7,628 bases of DNA, taken from the NCBI GenBank assembly GCA_905193395.1, contig CAJJOO010000059.1, positions 1 through 7,628 of the forward strand, written 5' to 3'. Positions 1 through 6,591 of the stretch are shown here, one piece after another. The position numbers were made by a program, and so were the translations under genes. Numbering within the stretch: position 1 is the first letter of the stretch; each line of letters begins with the position of its first letter. The notes below the pieces were generated by a model. The model saw only the letters and a program-made list of their open reading frames with translations. It was not told where the DNA came from and did not search any database. This stretch comes from an uncultured Porphyromonadaceae bacterium (GTDB lineage: Bacteria; Bacteroidota; Bacteroidia; Bacteroidales; Muribaculaceae).

Positions 1-582
1 GATGTCGACGCGCGAGCCGAATTTGATGAATCCCATCTGTTCGTCAATCCGTGCCTCGTCGCCGGGTTCGGCATAGGTCACGATGCGGCGGGCGACCGCT
101 CCGGCAATCTGCCTCACGAGCACTTTCTGTCCGTCGGGCGTCTCGATTACGATGGTCGAGCGTTCGTTCTCGGTGCTGGATTTTGGCAGATAGGCCGAGA
201 GGAAACGTCCGGGATGGTGGACGGCGTATATCACCTTGCCGTCAACGGGATACCAGTTGGCGTGTACATTGAGGATGGTCATGAATACCGACAACTGGAT
301 GCAGTTGCATTTCAGGTATTCAGGTTCGTAAACTTCCTCGAGGGCGACCACGCGGCCATCGACGCTGGACACCACGGCACCCTTGCGGTCACCGGTGAAA
401 TTGCGGCGGGGCGAACGGAAGAAATTCAGCGCCAGAAGGTAAATCACCACGGATATCACTGAAACGGTGACGGGAATCCACAAGGGAATGTCGCACAGCC
501 ACAGCGGAGCGTTTATCAGCAGGATAACGCACAGCATCACTATCAGAATGTTGTTGCCTTCGTGGTGTATTTTGACTCTCAT
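1..582 (-). CDS. psd: Phosphatidylserine decarboxylase, short membrane form (3' end cut by window edge)
   Basis: This enzyme would decarboxylate phosphatidylserine to phosphatidylethanolamine at the inner membrane, using a pyruvoyl group made by self-cleavage. Reading back from ATG 582-580, 194 codons stay open to the window edge. Two hydrophobic segments (about residues 11-29 and 36-52) are followed by the family block FFRSPRR (54-60), then VDG with Asp75, the FMTILNVHANWYP block (100-112) with His107, GKV (115-117), the NER motif (139-141), and MGFIKFGSRVD (183-193). In this last motif Gly189-Ser190 is the expected cleavage site, with Ser190 becoming the pyruvoyl residue. The short family is usually about 220-230 residues, so some 25-35 residues probably lie beyond position 1. 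The start is supported by an upstream promoter. There is no Shine-Dalgarno sequence, which is normal in Bacteroidota. In related genomes a phosphatidylserine synthase gene often follows; here that would be outside the window. Identification is from motifs read by eye. Confidence 0.93.
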   Translation of the reverse strand, partial: MRVKIHHEGNNILIVMLCVILLINAPLWLCDIPLWIPVTVSVISVVIYLLALNFFRSPRRNFTGDRKGAVVSSVDGRVVALEEVYEPEYLKCNCIQLSVFMTILNVHANWYPVDGKVIYAVHHPGRFLSAYLPKSSTENERSTIVIETPDGQKVLVRQIAGAVARRIVTYAEPGDEARIDEQMGFIKFGSRVDI

Positions 583-600
583 TGCGTGTTTGTGGTGATG

Positions 601-615
601 GCGCCGTTGGGGCGC
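601..615 (-). other. Small GC hairpin in the psd leader
   Basis: GCGCC (601-605) and GGCGC (611-615) form a perfect 5-bp stem with a 5-nt loop inside the predicted 5' leader of psd, about 19 nt ahead of the ATG. It is short and may be chance in GC-rich DNA. No known riboswitch architecture is visible. Confidence 0.3.
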
Positions 616-633
616 TTCGGTCTATATAATATG

Positions 634-666
634 CAAAGGTAGTCTAAAAAATTGGGTTTCGCCCAA
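634..666 (-). promoter_or_regulatory. Bacteroidota-type promoter of psd
   Basis: On the minus strand TACCTTTG (641-634) matches the Bacteroidota -7 consensus TAnnTTTG exactly. A TTGG at 666-663 lies 21 bp upstream and is a plausible -33 element. Transcription would start near 627, leaving a leader of about 45 nt before the psd ATG at 582. The -33 element falls inside the hairpin at 647-671. Confidence 0.7.
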
Positions 667-671
667 TTTTT
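647..671. terminator. Perfect AT-rich hairpin, possible second or bidirectional terminator
   Basis: A 10-bp perfect inverted repeat (647-656 against 662-671, arms AAAAATTGGG and CCCAATTTTT) has a 5-nt loop. On the minus strand it ends in a run of six T residues, so it could back up the stronger terminator at 684-711. The stem has only three G-C pairs, so it would be a weak terminator. It also covers the -33 area of the psd promoter and could instead be a protein-binding site. Confidence 0.45.
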
Positions 672-683
672 GGCATTAATTTT

Positions 684-711
684 AAAAAACGGCGACAAAT
701 GCCGCCGTTTT
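684..711 (-). terminator. Rho-independent terminator of the TPR/barrel operon
   Basis: A 9-bp perfect stem (686-694 against 703-711, arms AAAACGGCG and CGCCGTTTT) has an 8-nt loop. On the minus strand it is followed by a run of six T residues (complement of 684-689). It lies 18 bp past the stop of the barrel gene at 729, the expected position for ending that operon before psd. Confidence 0.8.
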
Positions 712-728
712 ATCGTTTTTTTCACATC

Positions 729-2336
729 TCAGAACAAATATGACACGCCGACCAGGCCGTTCAACTTGCGGTTTGCCACGCCGGGGGCATCGAGCCAGCG
801 GCGCCCGGTGAGGTTGCTGACGGTTGCCGTAACGGCCAGCCGCGGGCTGAAATTGTATCGGGCCGTGGCGCCGAGGTCGCTCACCACGGTGCCGATTCCC
901 GGCATCGCGGCCGGAATGAGGCGTCCCGAGCGCAGGGTATAGTCCAGCCCGACTTCCAGTCCGGCCAGCGGGCGCACGCGTGCTCCGGCCTCTACAACCC
1001 ATCGGGCGCCGTCGCGTCGCTGATACCAGTCGCCGCGTCCTGCGACTTCGGCCCCGGCCTCGACGGTGACAAGACGGCTGTCGTAGGCGGCCTTGATTCC
1101 GCCGTGGAAGCCCTTGGCCTTGCACATCATAAGGGGCATTGCGGCCGTGCCGAACATCAGGCTGCGGTCGGCCTTGGCAAAGCCGCCGAAAAGGCTTACG
1201 CTTAGACCCTTGAAAGGACCGACGGTTAGGTCGAGGTCGGCTTCGAAGGGTATGCGGCTGCGATCGAATGGCGTCGTGGCGTAGAGCAGCGGCGAGACGG
1301 ACTCAAGTACCGACAAGGTGTTGAGCCGTCGGCCTCCGCCGGCGCTGGCCGTCAGGGCCACGCAGGTCACGGGCATCCACGAAAGGCGCACGTCGGGGGC
1401 CACGTTGAGCCGCGAGCCGGTTCCGCCTGGCAGCACGTCGATGCGTGCGCCGGCGCGGGCGGCATAGTGTTCGCCACGAGCCTCGACAAAGGGAGTGAAT
1501 GTGATGACACCCAGGGTGGGATGGGCCAGATTGGCCGGAAGCACCAGTCGGCTGATGGCAGTGTGCTGCAGGTCGGCCTCGATGTCGACTCCGGCACGGG
1601 CGTCCTCGTCGAAATACAGCGCTCCGCCCAGTTTGATGTTGTAATGCTGCTGCGAGAGGCCTTCCGTGGCCAGGTCGCATTTGCCGAACGAGAACAGTTC
1701 GACGTCGGCCGAGGCATGGTAGTCAAGGCCTTCCAGGCGCGAGGTCCACGCCACGGCAATCCGGCCGTCGCTGAGGCTCTGCGAGTTCGACATCAGGCCC
1801 AGGTGCCGCGAACTGTAACGGTAGGAAGCGGCGGCATCGAGGCGCGACCGTTCGGCCGGCCGCAGGCTCATGTAGGCCCCGGCCGATATGGCAGTGTAGC
1901 GGTTGTGCAGACCGTCGGGATTCAGGTCGCCGCTCACAGGCTTGTATTTCAGGTTGTCGAAATGCAGCCAGGCGCCGGCCGTGAGCCGTTGCGACTGCAG
2001 GAAGCGGTAGCCGGCAGAAACGGCGGCGTCGAGTGCCGGAAAATAGCCGGCGGTGAGATATCCACGCCAGGTGGATTCAGGTACCAGGGCGCCGTCGACG
2101 GGTGTCAGGCGCGGAATGGCGCGGGTGATTTCGGCGGGGCTGTCGTAGCCGGCCGTGCTCATGGCCGGGGTTGTGGTCTTGGGCAGCGTCACGCGGGGCT
2201 GCAGACCGCGCGGACGGCTTGCGGCGCGTTCCACCGGCACTATGGTTCGTTCCACCACCACTTCGGTGGACAGGTCCTGGGCCGAGGCGGTGGCGGCCGC
2301 GGCAAGAACCGGCAATATCAGTCTGAGTGCTTTCAT
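729..2336 (-). CDS. Outer-membrane beta-barrel protein without TonB plug domain
   Basis: This 535-residue protein is predicted to sit in the outer membrane. It starts with a clean signal peptide (MKALRLILPVLAAAATASAQ, cleavage near residue 20). A proline-rich, probably unstructured stretch of about 65 residues (21-85) follows, beginning with STEVVVERTIVPVER. The rest alternates polar and hydrophobic residues in aromatic-rich strands separated by charged turns, such as WRGYLTAGYF, GAWLHFDNLKY and LEVGLDYTLRSG. It ends VGVSYLF with a terminal Phe, the usual signal for barrel assembly by BamA. A true TonB-dependent receptor is typically 700-1000 residues with an N-terminal plug; no plug is seen here, so automatic labels of 'TonB-dependent receptor' would overstate it. 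The start overlaps the stop of the upstream TPR gene by 4 bp (ATGA), which points to translational coupling and a shared function. The transported substrate, if any, is unknown. Confidence 0.82.
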   Translation of the reverse strand: MKALRLILPVLAAAATASAQDLSTEVVVERTIVPVERAASRPRGLQPRVTLPKTTTPAMSTAGYDSPAEITRAIPRLTPVDGALVPESTWRGYLTAGYFPALDAAVSAGYRFLQSQRLTAGAWLHFDNLKYKPVSGDLNPDGLHNRYTAISAGAYMSLRPAERSRLDAAASYRYSSRHLGLMSNSQSLSDGRIAVAWTSRLEGLDYHASADVELFSFGKCDLATEGLSQQHYNIKLGGALYFDEDARAGVDIEADLQHTAISRLVLPANLAHPTLGVITFTPFVEARGEHYAARAGARIDVLPGGTGSRLNVAPDVRLSWMPVTCVALTASAGGGRRLNTLSVLESVSPLLYATTPFDRSRIPFEADLDLTVGPFKGLSVSLFGGFAKADRSLMFGTAAMPLMMCKAKGFHGGIKAAYDSRLVTVEAGAEVAGRGDWYQRRDGARWVVEAGARVRPLAGLEVGLDYTLRSGRLIPAAMPGIGTVVSDLGATARYNFSPRLAVTATVSNLTGRRWLDAPGVANRKLNGLVGVSYLF

Positions 2337-5314
2337 TTGAGGTCGGAAAGACGGGAGTCAATCATTTGGAAAATATCGGATTCGGTGCCGGGATAGTTCT
2401 CGCGCAGCGAGCGGAGGTATTCGCGGGCCTGGAACTTGTCGCCGCGGGCGGCATGTATGTCGCTCAGCAGGATGAAGGCGCGTGCCAGCCAGTAGGTGTG
2501 GGGTGTTCCCTCGTCGATGATGGTGTTGACGCGGCGTTCCGCTCCGGCAAGGTTCTTGCCATCGAACAGGCTCTGGGCCAGATAGTATGCACTCTTGGCA
2601 CCGTAGAGGTTGTCGAGGTCGTCGGCCAGGGATTCCCATCCGCGGCGTGCCTCGGCGGTCTCGCCTTTGAGGTCGAGGGCCAGCGAGCGGGCAAACACGG
2701 CTTCGGCACGGTCCTCGGCTCCGGCGGTCGATGAAGCCAGCAGGGCATCGGCGGCCTTGATTACGAGGTCATTGTCGTCGAGGTCGCGGGCCACTCGCAT
2801 TATACCTACGCGGGCTTCGTTGGCCATCGCAGGGGTCGACGCACGCTGCTCCAGCAGTTGCCAGGTACGCAGGGCGTCGTTGCCGCGGCCCAGCGAATGT
2901 TCGGCGCGGGCCTTGACGGCCAGGGCACCCTCGGCCGAGCGGCTGTCGGGGTAATTCTCAACAATCAGGGTGGCGTAGGTGAGGGCATCGGCGGTGTTTC
3001 CGGCATTGTCGGCCTGCTCCATCAGGTAGGCCCAGGCATTGCCGCGGTACACGCCGTCGGGATAGTCGTTCAGATAGGCTTGCAGGCGGTCGGGATTGCC
3101 GGTGGAGACGTAGCGTTCCTCGGCGGTCTCGAAGGTTATGCGCTCAACTTCAGAAATATCCAGTTGGGGAGCGTTCTCCACGCCTCGGAGGAAGGCAGCG
3201 AACTCGCCCAGGGTGCCGTCCTCGGCGGCCATGCGCTGCAACTCCTCGACGGCCACCAGGGCCTCGTCGGAGGTGGGATAATTGCGGATTACGGCCTTGT
3301 ATGCCTCATAGGCTTCGTCGCGGCGCCCTGTATCGAGCAGCATCATGGCCATGCCAACATAGCCGCGGCGTCCCTGGGCTGTAGCGGCATAGCGGTCGGT
3401 GAGTTCGCGGTAGGTGGCCACGGCATCGGCCTTACGGCCCAGTTGAATCTGGCTCTCGGCCTTTTCAAGCAGGGCGTCGGGAATGAGCGACGATGTGGGG
3501 AAGAGTTCCATCAGCGTGGCCAGCGTGGCCAGTTTATCATCATATTGGCGTTTGTAGCCACTGATTACGGCCTGCTGGAACAGCGGATAGTCGGCCGACG
3601 AGGGCGCGCGGTGTGCGGCCTGGCCGTAATAGTCGGATGCGCGGTCGAATTCGTCGGTATACAGATATGTGTCGCCCAGGCGGTTGAGGGCGTCGGCCAT
3701 AATCTCGTCGCGGAATCCTGAGGCGTTCCGGATGAAGTTCTTGAAATGCGGTGCGGCCTCGGCGTAGCGGCGCTGGGCAAAAATGGCATAGCCCAGGTCG
3801 TACTCGCCCAGGGGCCGGTTCACATCCGTTGCCGGTGCTGAGGCCAGATAGCGGCCGATGGCGGCCTCGGCACCGCTGTTGTCGCCCAGGCGATAAAGCG
3901 CCTCGCCCAGCGACAGTTGTACCGACGGTGCCAGCGAGGAGCCGTAGGAGGCCAGCGAAGCGGCCTCGTCAAGGTATTCGCGGGCCTTGGAGGCGTCGTC
4001 GCGGCTCAGCGATGCCGTCCCCAGGGCGTACAGCACCTGCTGCTTGGCGGCAAGCACTTTCGGCCCGGGATTGTGCATGCGGTTGATGGATGCCAGGGCT
4101 GTTTCGTAGTCGTTGTCCGACAGATAGCCCGAAACCAGGTATTCCTGGACGGCTGCCGTGTAGGGTCCCTCCGGGTAACGGCGCAGGAAATCCTCGAAGG
4201 TGGCGACGCTGCTGCCGAAGGGAATGCTGGCACCGCTGAACTTGGCCACGGCATAGTTGTAATATGCCGTCTCGCGCAGGCTTTCGTCGTGGCCCATGCG
4301 CAGGGCGGCGTCGAAGGCCATGATGGCGGCGTCCTTGTCGCCGGTCTTCATCATAGCCTCGCCGATGTAGAGGTAGGCGCTCTGGCCCATGGCGCTGTCA
4401 ATCTTTGTCACGGGTTCGAGGTACTTCACGGCGGCATCCCAGTTGCCGCGCTCATATTCGCCTACGCCCAGGATGTAGAGCGCCGAAGGCATTGGATTCT
4501 CCACGGCCTCGACATATTCGGTCAGTTCGCGGCGGGCGCGCGCGGCATCGCCGCGGAAATAGTCGGTCTCGCCCGTCAGACGCAGGCCTTCGGCGGCTAC
4601 GGCCGGGTCGGCAGTGTAATCCCTCATGTCGGCGGCGAGTGCGGCGGCGCGGCTGTCATTGCCTTGCAGGTAATAAATCTGCGCCAGGCAGAAGCGCGCG
4701 AAGCGGTCGTACATCGTATTGCCGCGCATGGCTTCGAAATCTGTTGCAGCCTGTTCGTATTTGCCGCGGGCATAGAGGCAATAGCCGGCATAGAATGCCG
4801 CCGGCTTGCCATATTCCTTGTCGCCGCGCAGGGCGGCGAAGGTCGTTGCGGCCTCTTCATACTTTCCGAGGCGCATAAGGGCGTAGGCCAGATGATATTC
4901 GCGGTCGGCCTGCTCGAAGTCAGTCAGTCCGGTGGGATCGATGGCCGCGAGTGCTTCGTAGGCACGATCGGGGCGCGACAGCAGCATCAGGTCGGCCTCC
5001 ATCAGCCGGGCCGAGTAGCGGTGGACAGATGCCGGATAACGGCTGATGAATTCCCGGATATATACGTCGGCCTCGGGCAGTCCGCCCAGATAGGCGGCAC
5101 GCGCCCGTATCCAGGATGCCTCGGCTCGTTCGCCTGGCGTCAGAGTCATAGTTCCGGCCACATTGGCACGGTCGACGCAGCCCGCGTAGTTGCCCACGGA
5201 CAGCATCTGCCGGCCGTCGGCCAACACGCTTGCCGGTGTCGGGCAGTTGGTTTGGGCGCCGGCGGCCAGCGTTCCGGCCAGCAGCAGCGCCTGTATCAGT
5301 GAATGTCTTTTCAT
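2333..5314 (-). CDS. Large periplasmic tetratricopeptide-repeat (TPR) protein
   Basis: This 993-residue secreted protein is built almost wholly of TPR-type helical hairpins and so is a protein-binding scaffold rather than an enzyme. The chosen start at 5314 gives a good signal peptide (MKRHSLIQALLLAGTLAAGAQ). A longer reading from 5413 would add 33 charged residues and run through the promoter, so it is rejected. The Cys after the signal peptide (AQTNC) does not fit a lipobox, so a soluble periplasmic form is favoured. Helical repeats run from about residue 25 to the end, for example GKYEEAATTFAAL, GKYEQAATDFEAM and GDKDAAIMAFDAAL. Repeated YP-S type linkers as in YbgF/BamD-like TPRs occur near residues 92 (SRYPAS), 380 (RRYPEG), 606 (ELFPTS), 679 (RNYPTS), 750 (NDYPDG), 788 (ENYPDS) and 972 (ENYPGT). 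It is first in an operon and overlaps the barrel gene by 4 bp. The specific function is not recognised. Confidence 0.88.
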   Translation of the reverse strand: MKRHSLIQALLLAGTLAAGAQTNCPTPASVLADGRQMLSVGNYAGCVDRANVAGTMTLTPGERAEASWIRARAAYLGGLPEADVYIREFISRYPASVHRYSARLMEADLMLLSRPDRAYEALAAIDPTGLTDFEQADREYHLAYALMRLGKYEEAATTFAALRGDKEYGKPAAFYAGYCLYARGKYEQAATDFEAMRGNTMYDRFARFCLAQIYYLQGNDSRAAALAADMRDYTADPAVAAEGLRLTGETDYFRGDAARARRELTEYVEAVENPMPSALYILGVGEYERGNWDAAVKYLEPVTKIDSAMGQSAYLYIGEAMMKTGDKDAAIMAFDAALRMGHDESLRETAYYNYAVAKFSGASIPFGSSVATFEDFLRRYPEGPYTAAVQEYLVSGYLSDNDYETALASINRMHNPGPKVLAAKQQVLYALGTASLSRDDASKAREYLDEAASLASYGSSLAPSVQLSLGEALYRLGDNSGAEAAIGRYLASAPATDVNRPLGEYDLGYAIFAQRRYAEAAPHFKNFIRNASGFRDEIMADALNRLGDTYLYTDEFDRASDYYGQAAHRAPSSADYPLFQQAVISGYKRQYDDKLATLATLMELFPTSSLIPDALLEKAESQIQLGRKADAVATYRELTDRYAATAQGRRGYVGMAMMLLDTGRRDEAYEAYKAVIRNYPTSDEALVAVEELQRMAAEDGTLGEFAAFLRGVENAPQLDISEVERITFETAEERYVSTGNPDRLQAYLNDYPDGVYRGNAWAYLMEQADNAGNTADALTYATLIVENYPDSRSAEGALAVKARAEHSLGRGNDALRTWQLLEQRASTPAMANEARVGIMRVARDLDDNDLVIKAADALLASSTAGAEDRAEAVFARSLALDLKGETAEARRGWESLADDLDNLYGAKSAYYLAQSLFDGKNLAGAERRVNTIIDEGTPHTYWLARAFILLSDIHAARGDKFQAREYLRSLRENYPGTESDIFQMIDSRLSDLK

Positions 5315-5338
5315 TGCGCTCACTAGGTAAATTTTCCA

Positions 5339-5346
5339 CAAAGTTA
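5339..5346 (-). promoter_or_regulatory. -7 box of the TPR/barrel operon promoter
   Basis: On the minus strand TAACTTTG (5346-5339) matches the Bacteroidota -7 consensus TAnnTTTG. It lies 24 bp upstream of the ATG at 5314, so the leader would be under 20 nt. No good TTTG -33 element is seen at the usual spacing; the nearest T-rich TTTTG (5384-5380) is too far away. Confidence 0.6.
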
Positions 5347-5481
5347 ACCATTTTTTTCGCTCGCGGTATTTTTTAGAACCAAAATAGCCCATATTCGCGC
5401 CAATCCGGCCCACATTAGGGCTGCGGCGTGTCTCTGCGGTGAAAAAAACGCTAAAATCGCCGATTCTTCGCGCGGATTTCC

Positions 5482-5489
5482 TACCTTTG
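5482..5489 (+). promoter_or_regulatory. -7 box of the membrane-protein/polyamine operon promoter
   Basis: TACCTTTG matches the Bacteroidota -7 consensus TAnnTTTG exactly and lies 31 nt ahead of the ATG at 5521. A matching -33 TTTG is not evident. The same octamer is used in front of psd. Confidence 0.65.
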
Positions 5490-5520
5490 CATGTTTAATT
5501 CATAAAACACAGGCTCCACG

Positions 5521-6591
5521 ATGGCTTCAAAGCGAAAATCCCTGCTCGGCGGCTTACTGAAATACGGCATTCCCCTGGTTATCACCGTGGGGCTGTGCTG
5601 GCTGCTGTACCGCGATTTCGATTTCACGGGGATGTGGCACATGGTCACCACTCAGTGCCGTTTCGGCTGGATTGCCCTCGGAATGGCCCTGGCCATCTGT
5701 TCCCACATTTTCCGCGCCATGCGCTGGGGGATACAGTTGCGAGCCCTGGACGTGCGACCGCCGTTTTTCTTCCTTGTGCTGAGTATTTTCGGCACCTATG
5801 CCGTGAACCTGGTGTTCCCGCGCCTCGGCGAGGTGTGGCGCACGGGCTACATCGCCGCGCGCCAGCATGCGCCCTTCACGGCCGTCTTCGGCTCGATGGT
5901 GGCCGACCGCCTGGCCGACACGCTCACCGTGCTGCTGCTGACGCTACTTGCCTTCGTGCTTGCCTCCGGCACTATTATCGCCTATCTGTCGCAGAACGGT
6001 CCGATGCTGCAATCGGCATTTTCGCTCCTGGCATCGCCCTGGCTATGGGCAGGCGTGGCTGTAGCCGCGCTGGCATGCTGGTGGCTGCTGAGGCACAGCC
6101 GCTTCGCCGCCAAGGCGCGCCACGCCGTCCGCGAACTATGGGACGGGTTCGTGGTGGTGCTGTCGATGAAAGGCCGCGGACGATGGCTGCTGCTCACCGT
6201 CGGCATCTGGGGCTGCTTCTTCCTGCAACTTTACGTGGCCCTGTTCGCTTTCCCCTTCACCGAGGCTATCATACACCGCTTCGGGCTGACGGCCGTGCTG
6301 GTCACCTTCGTCCTGTCGTCCATCTCAATGGGCGTGCCTTCCAACGGCGGCATCGGCCCCTGGCAGTGGGCCGTAATCTTCGGCCTGGGCATTTACGGAC
6401 TCGACCGCACCTCGGCAGCCACCTTCGCCAACCTGGTGCTGGGCTGCAACACACTGCTGCTCATCGTACTGGGCATCTTCACTTTCACGGCCATCGCCAT
6501 CGACCGCCGTTCGATGGCCTCGCAGCCGTCCGCTACTCCTGAAAACGAACAACAAAAAATCAATACACCCCCTACAAGATGTCAAAAGTAA
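5521..6591 (+). CDS. UPF0104 / lysylphosphatidylglycerol synthase transmembrane-domain family protein (flippase-like)
   Basis: This 356-residue inner-membrane protein belongs to the family that shares the membrane half of MprF (lysylphosphatidylglycerol synthase TM region, flippase-like). About eight or nine hydrophobic segments can be drawn: roughly 13-30, 49-66, 82-99, 131-156, 173-190, 222-245, 254-272, 281-294 and 302-327. Family signatures are the SHIFRAMRW segment (61-69), NLVFPRLGEVWR (96-107, with Asn96, Pro100, Arg101, Gly103, Glu104 and Arg107), the ADRLADT helix (128-134), and SMGVPSNGGIGPWQ (269-282). The C-terminal aminoacyl-transferase domain of MprF is absent, so it cannot itself add lysine to phosphatidylglycerol. 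A role in moving or binding a lipid is the family-level guess, and the substrate is unknown. The start has an upstream -7 box at a sensible distance. The hydrophilic tail (329-356) overlaps the next gene by 13 bp. Confidence 0.87.
   Translation: MASKRKSLLGGLLKYGIPLVITVGLCWLLYRDFDFTGMWHMVTTQCRFGWIALGMALAICSHIFRAMRWGIQLRALDVRPPFFFLVLSIFGTYAVNLVFPRLGEVWRTGYIAARQHAPFTAVFGSMVADRLADTLTVLLLTLLAFVLASGTIIAYLSQNGPMLQSAFSLLASPWLWAGVAVAALACWWLLRHSRFAAKARHAVRELWDGFVVVLSMKGRGRWLLLTVGIWGCFFLQLYVALFAFPFTEAIIHRFGLTAVLVTFVLSSISMGVPSNGGIGPWQWAVIFGLGIYGLDRTSAATFANLVLGCNTLLLIVLGIFTFTAIAIDRRSMASQPSATPENEQQKINTPPTRCQK

Larger units (their letters stand above)
5315..5520. other. Divergent intergenic promoter region
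   Basis: These 206 bp separate the leftward TPR/barrel operon from the rightward membrane-protein operon. They hold one TAnnTTTG box facing each way (5346-5339 minus, 5482-5489 plus). The middle (about 5350-5480) has A/T tracts and a small palindrome AATCGCCGATT (5455-5465), but no convincing gene, tRNA or known riboswitch. Confidence 0.6.

Noticed and set aside
51..462. Two short plus-strand open frames at the left edge
   Set aside because: They lie opposite the psd gene, which has clear family motifs on the minus strand.
652..942. A plus-strand open frame starting in the hairpin region before psd
   Set aside because: It begins inside a terminator-like hairpin, runs antisense into the barrel gene's C-terminus, and has no recognisable features.
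1467..2396. A 309-codon plus-strand open frame opposite the barrel gene
   Set aside because: It is antisense to the barrel gene, crosses the junction of two real genes, and has no domain, signal or promoter of its own.
2858..3721. A 287-codon plus-strand open frame inside the TPR region
   Set aside because: It is antisense to the TPR gene, low in complexity (Gly/Val/Ile-rich), and lacks promoter or family features.
3917..5302. A 461-codon plus-strand open frame opposite the TPR gene
   Set aside because: It lies wholly antisense to a convincing TPR gene with a signal peptide. Its translation is Gly/Ala/Val-rich without recognisable domains, and it has no promoter box. It is a shadow of GC-biased codon use.
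2333..5314. DNA-level tandem repeats or recombination-prone repeats in the TPR gene
   Set aside because: The TPR units are similar in protein pattern but diverged in DNA. No long direct repeat is apparent by eye.
5315..5413. A 33-residue N-terminal extension of the TPR protein
   Set aside because: It would bury the signal peptide behind charged residues and translate through the -7 box at 5346-5339. The start at 5314 is better.
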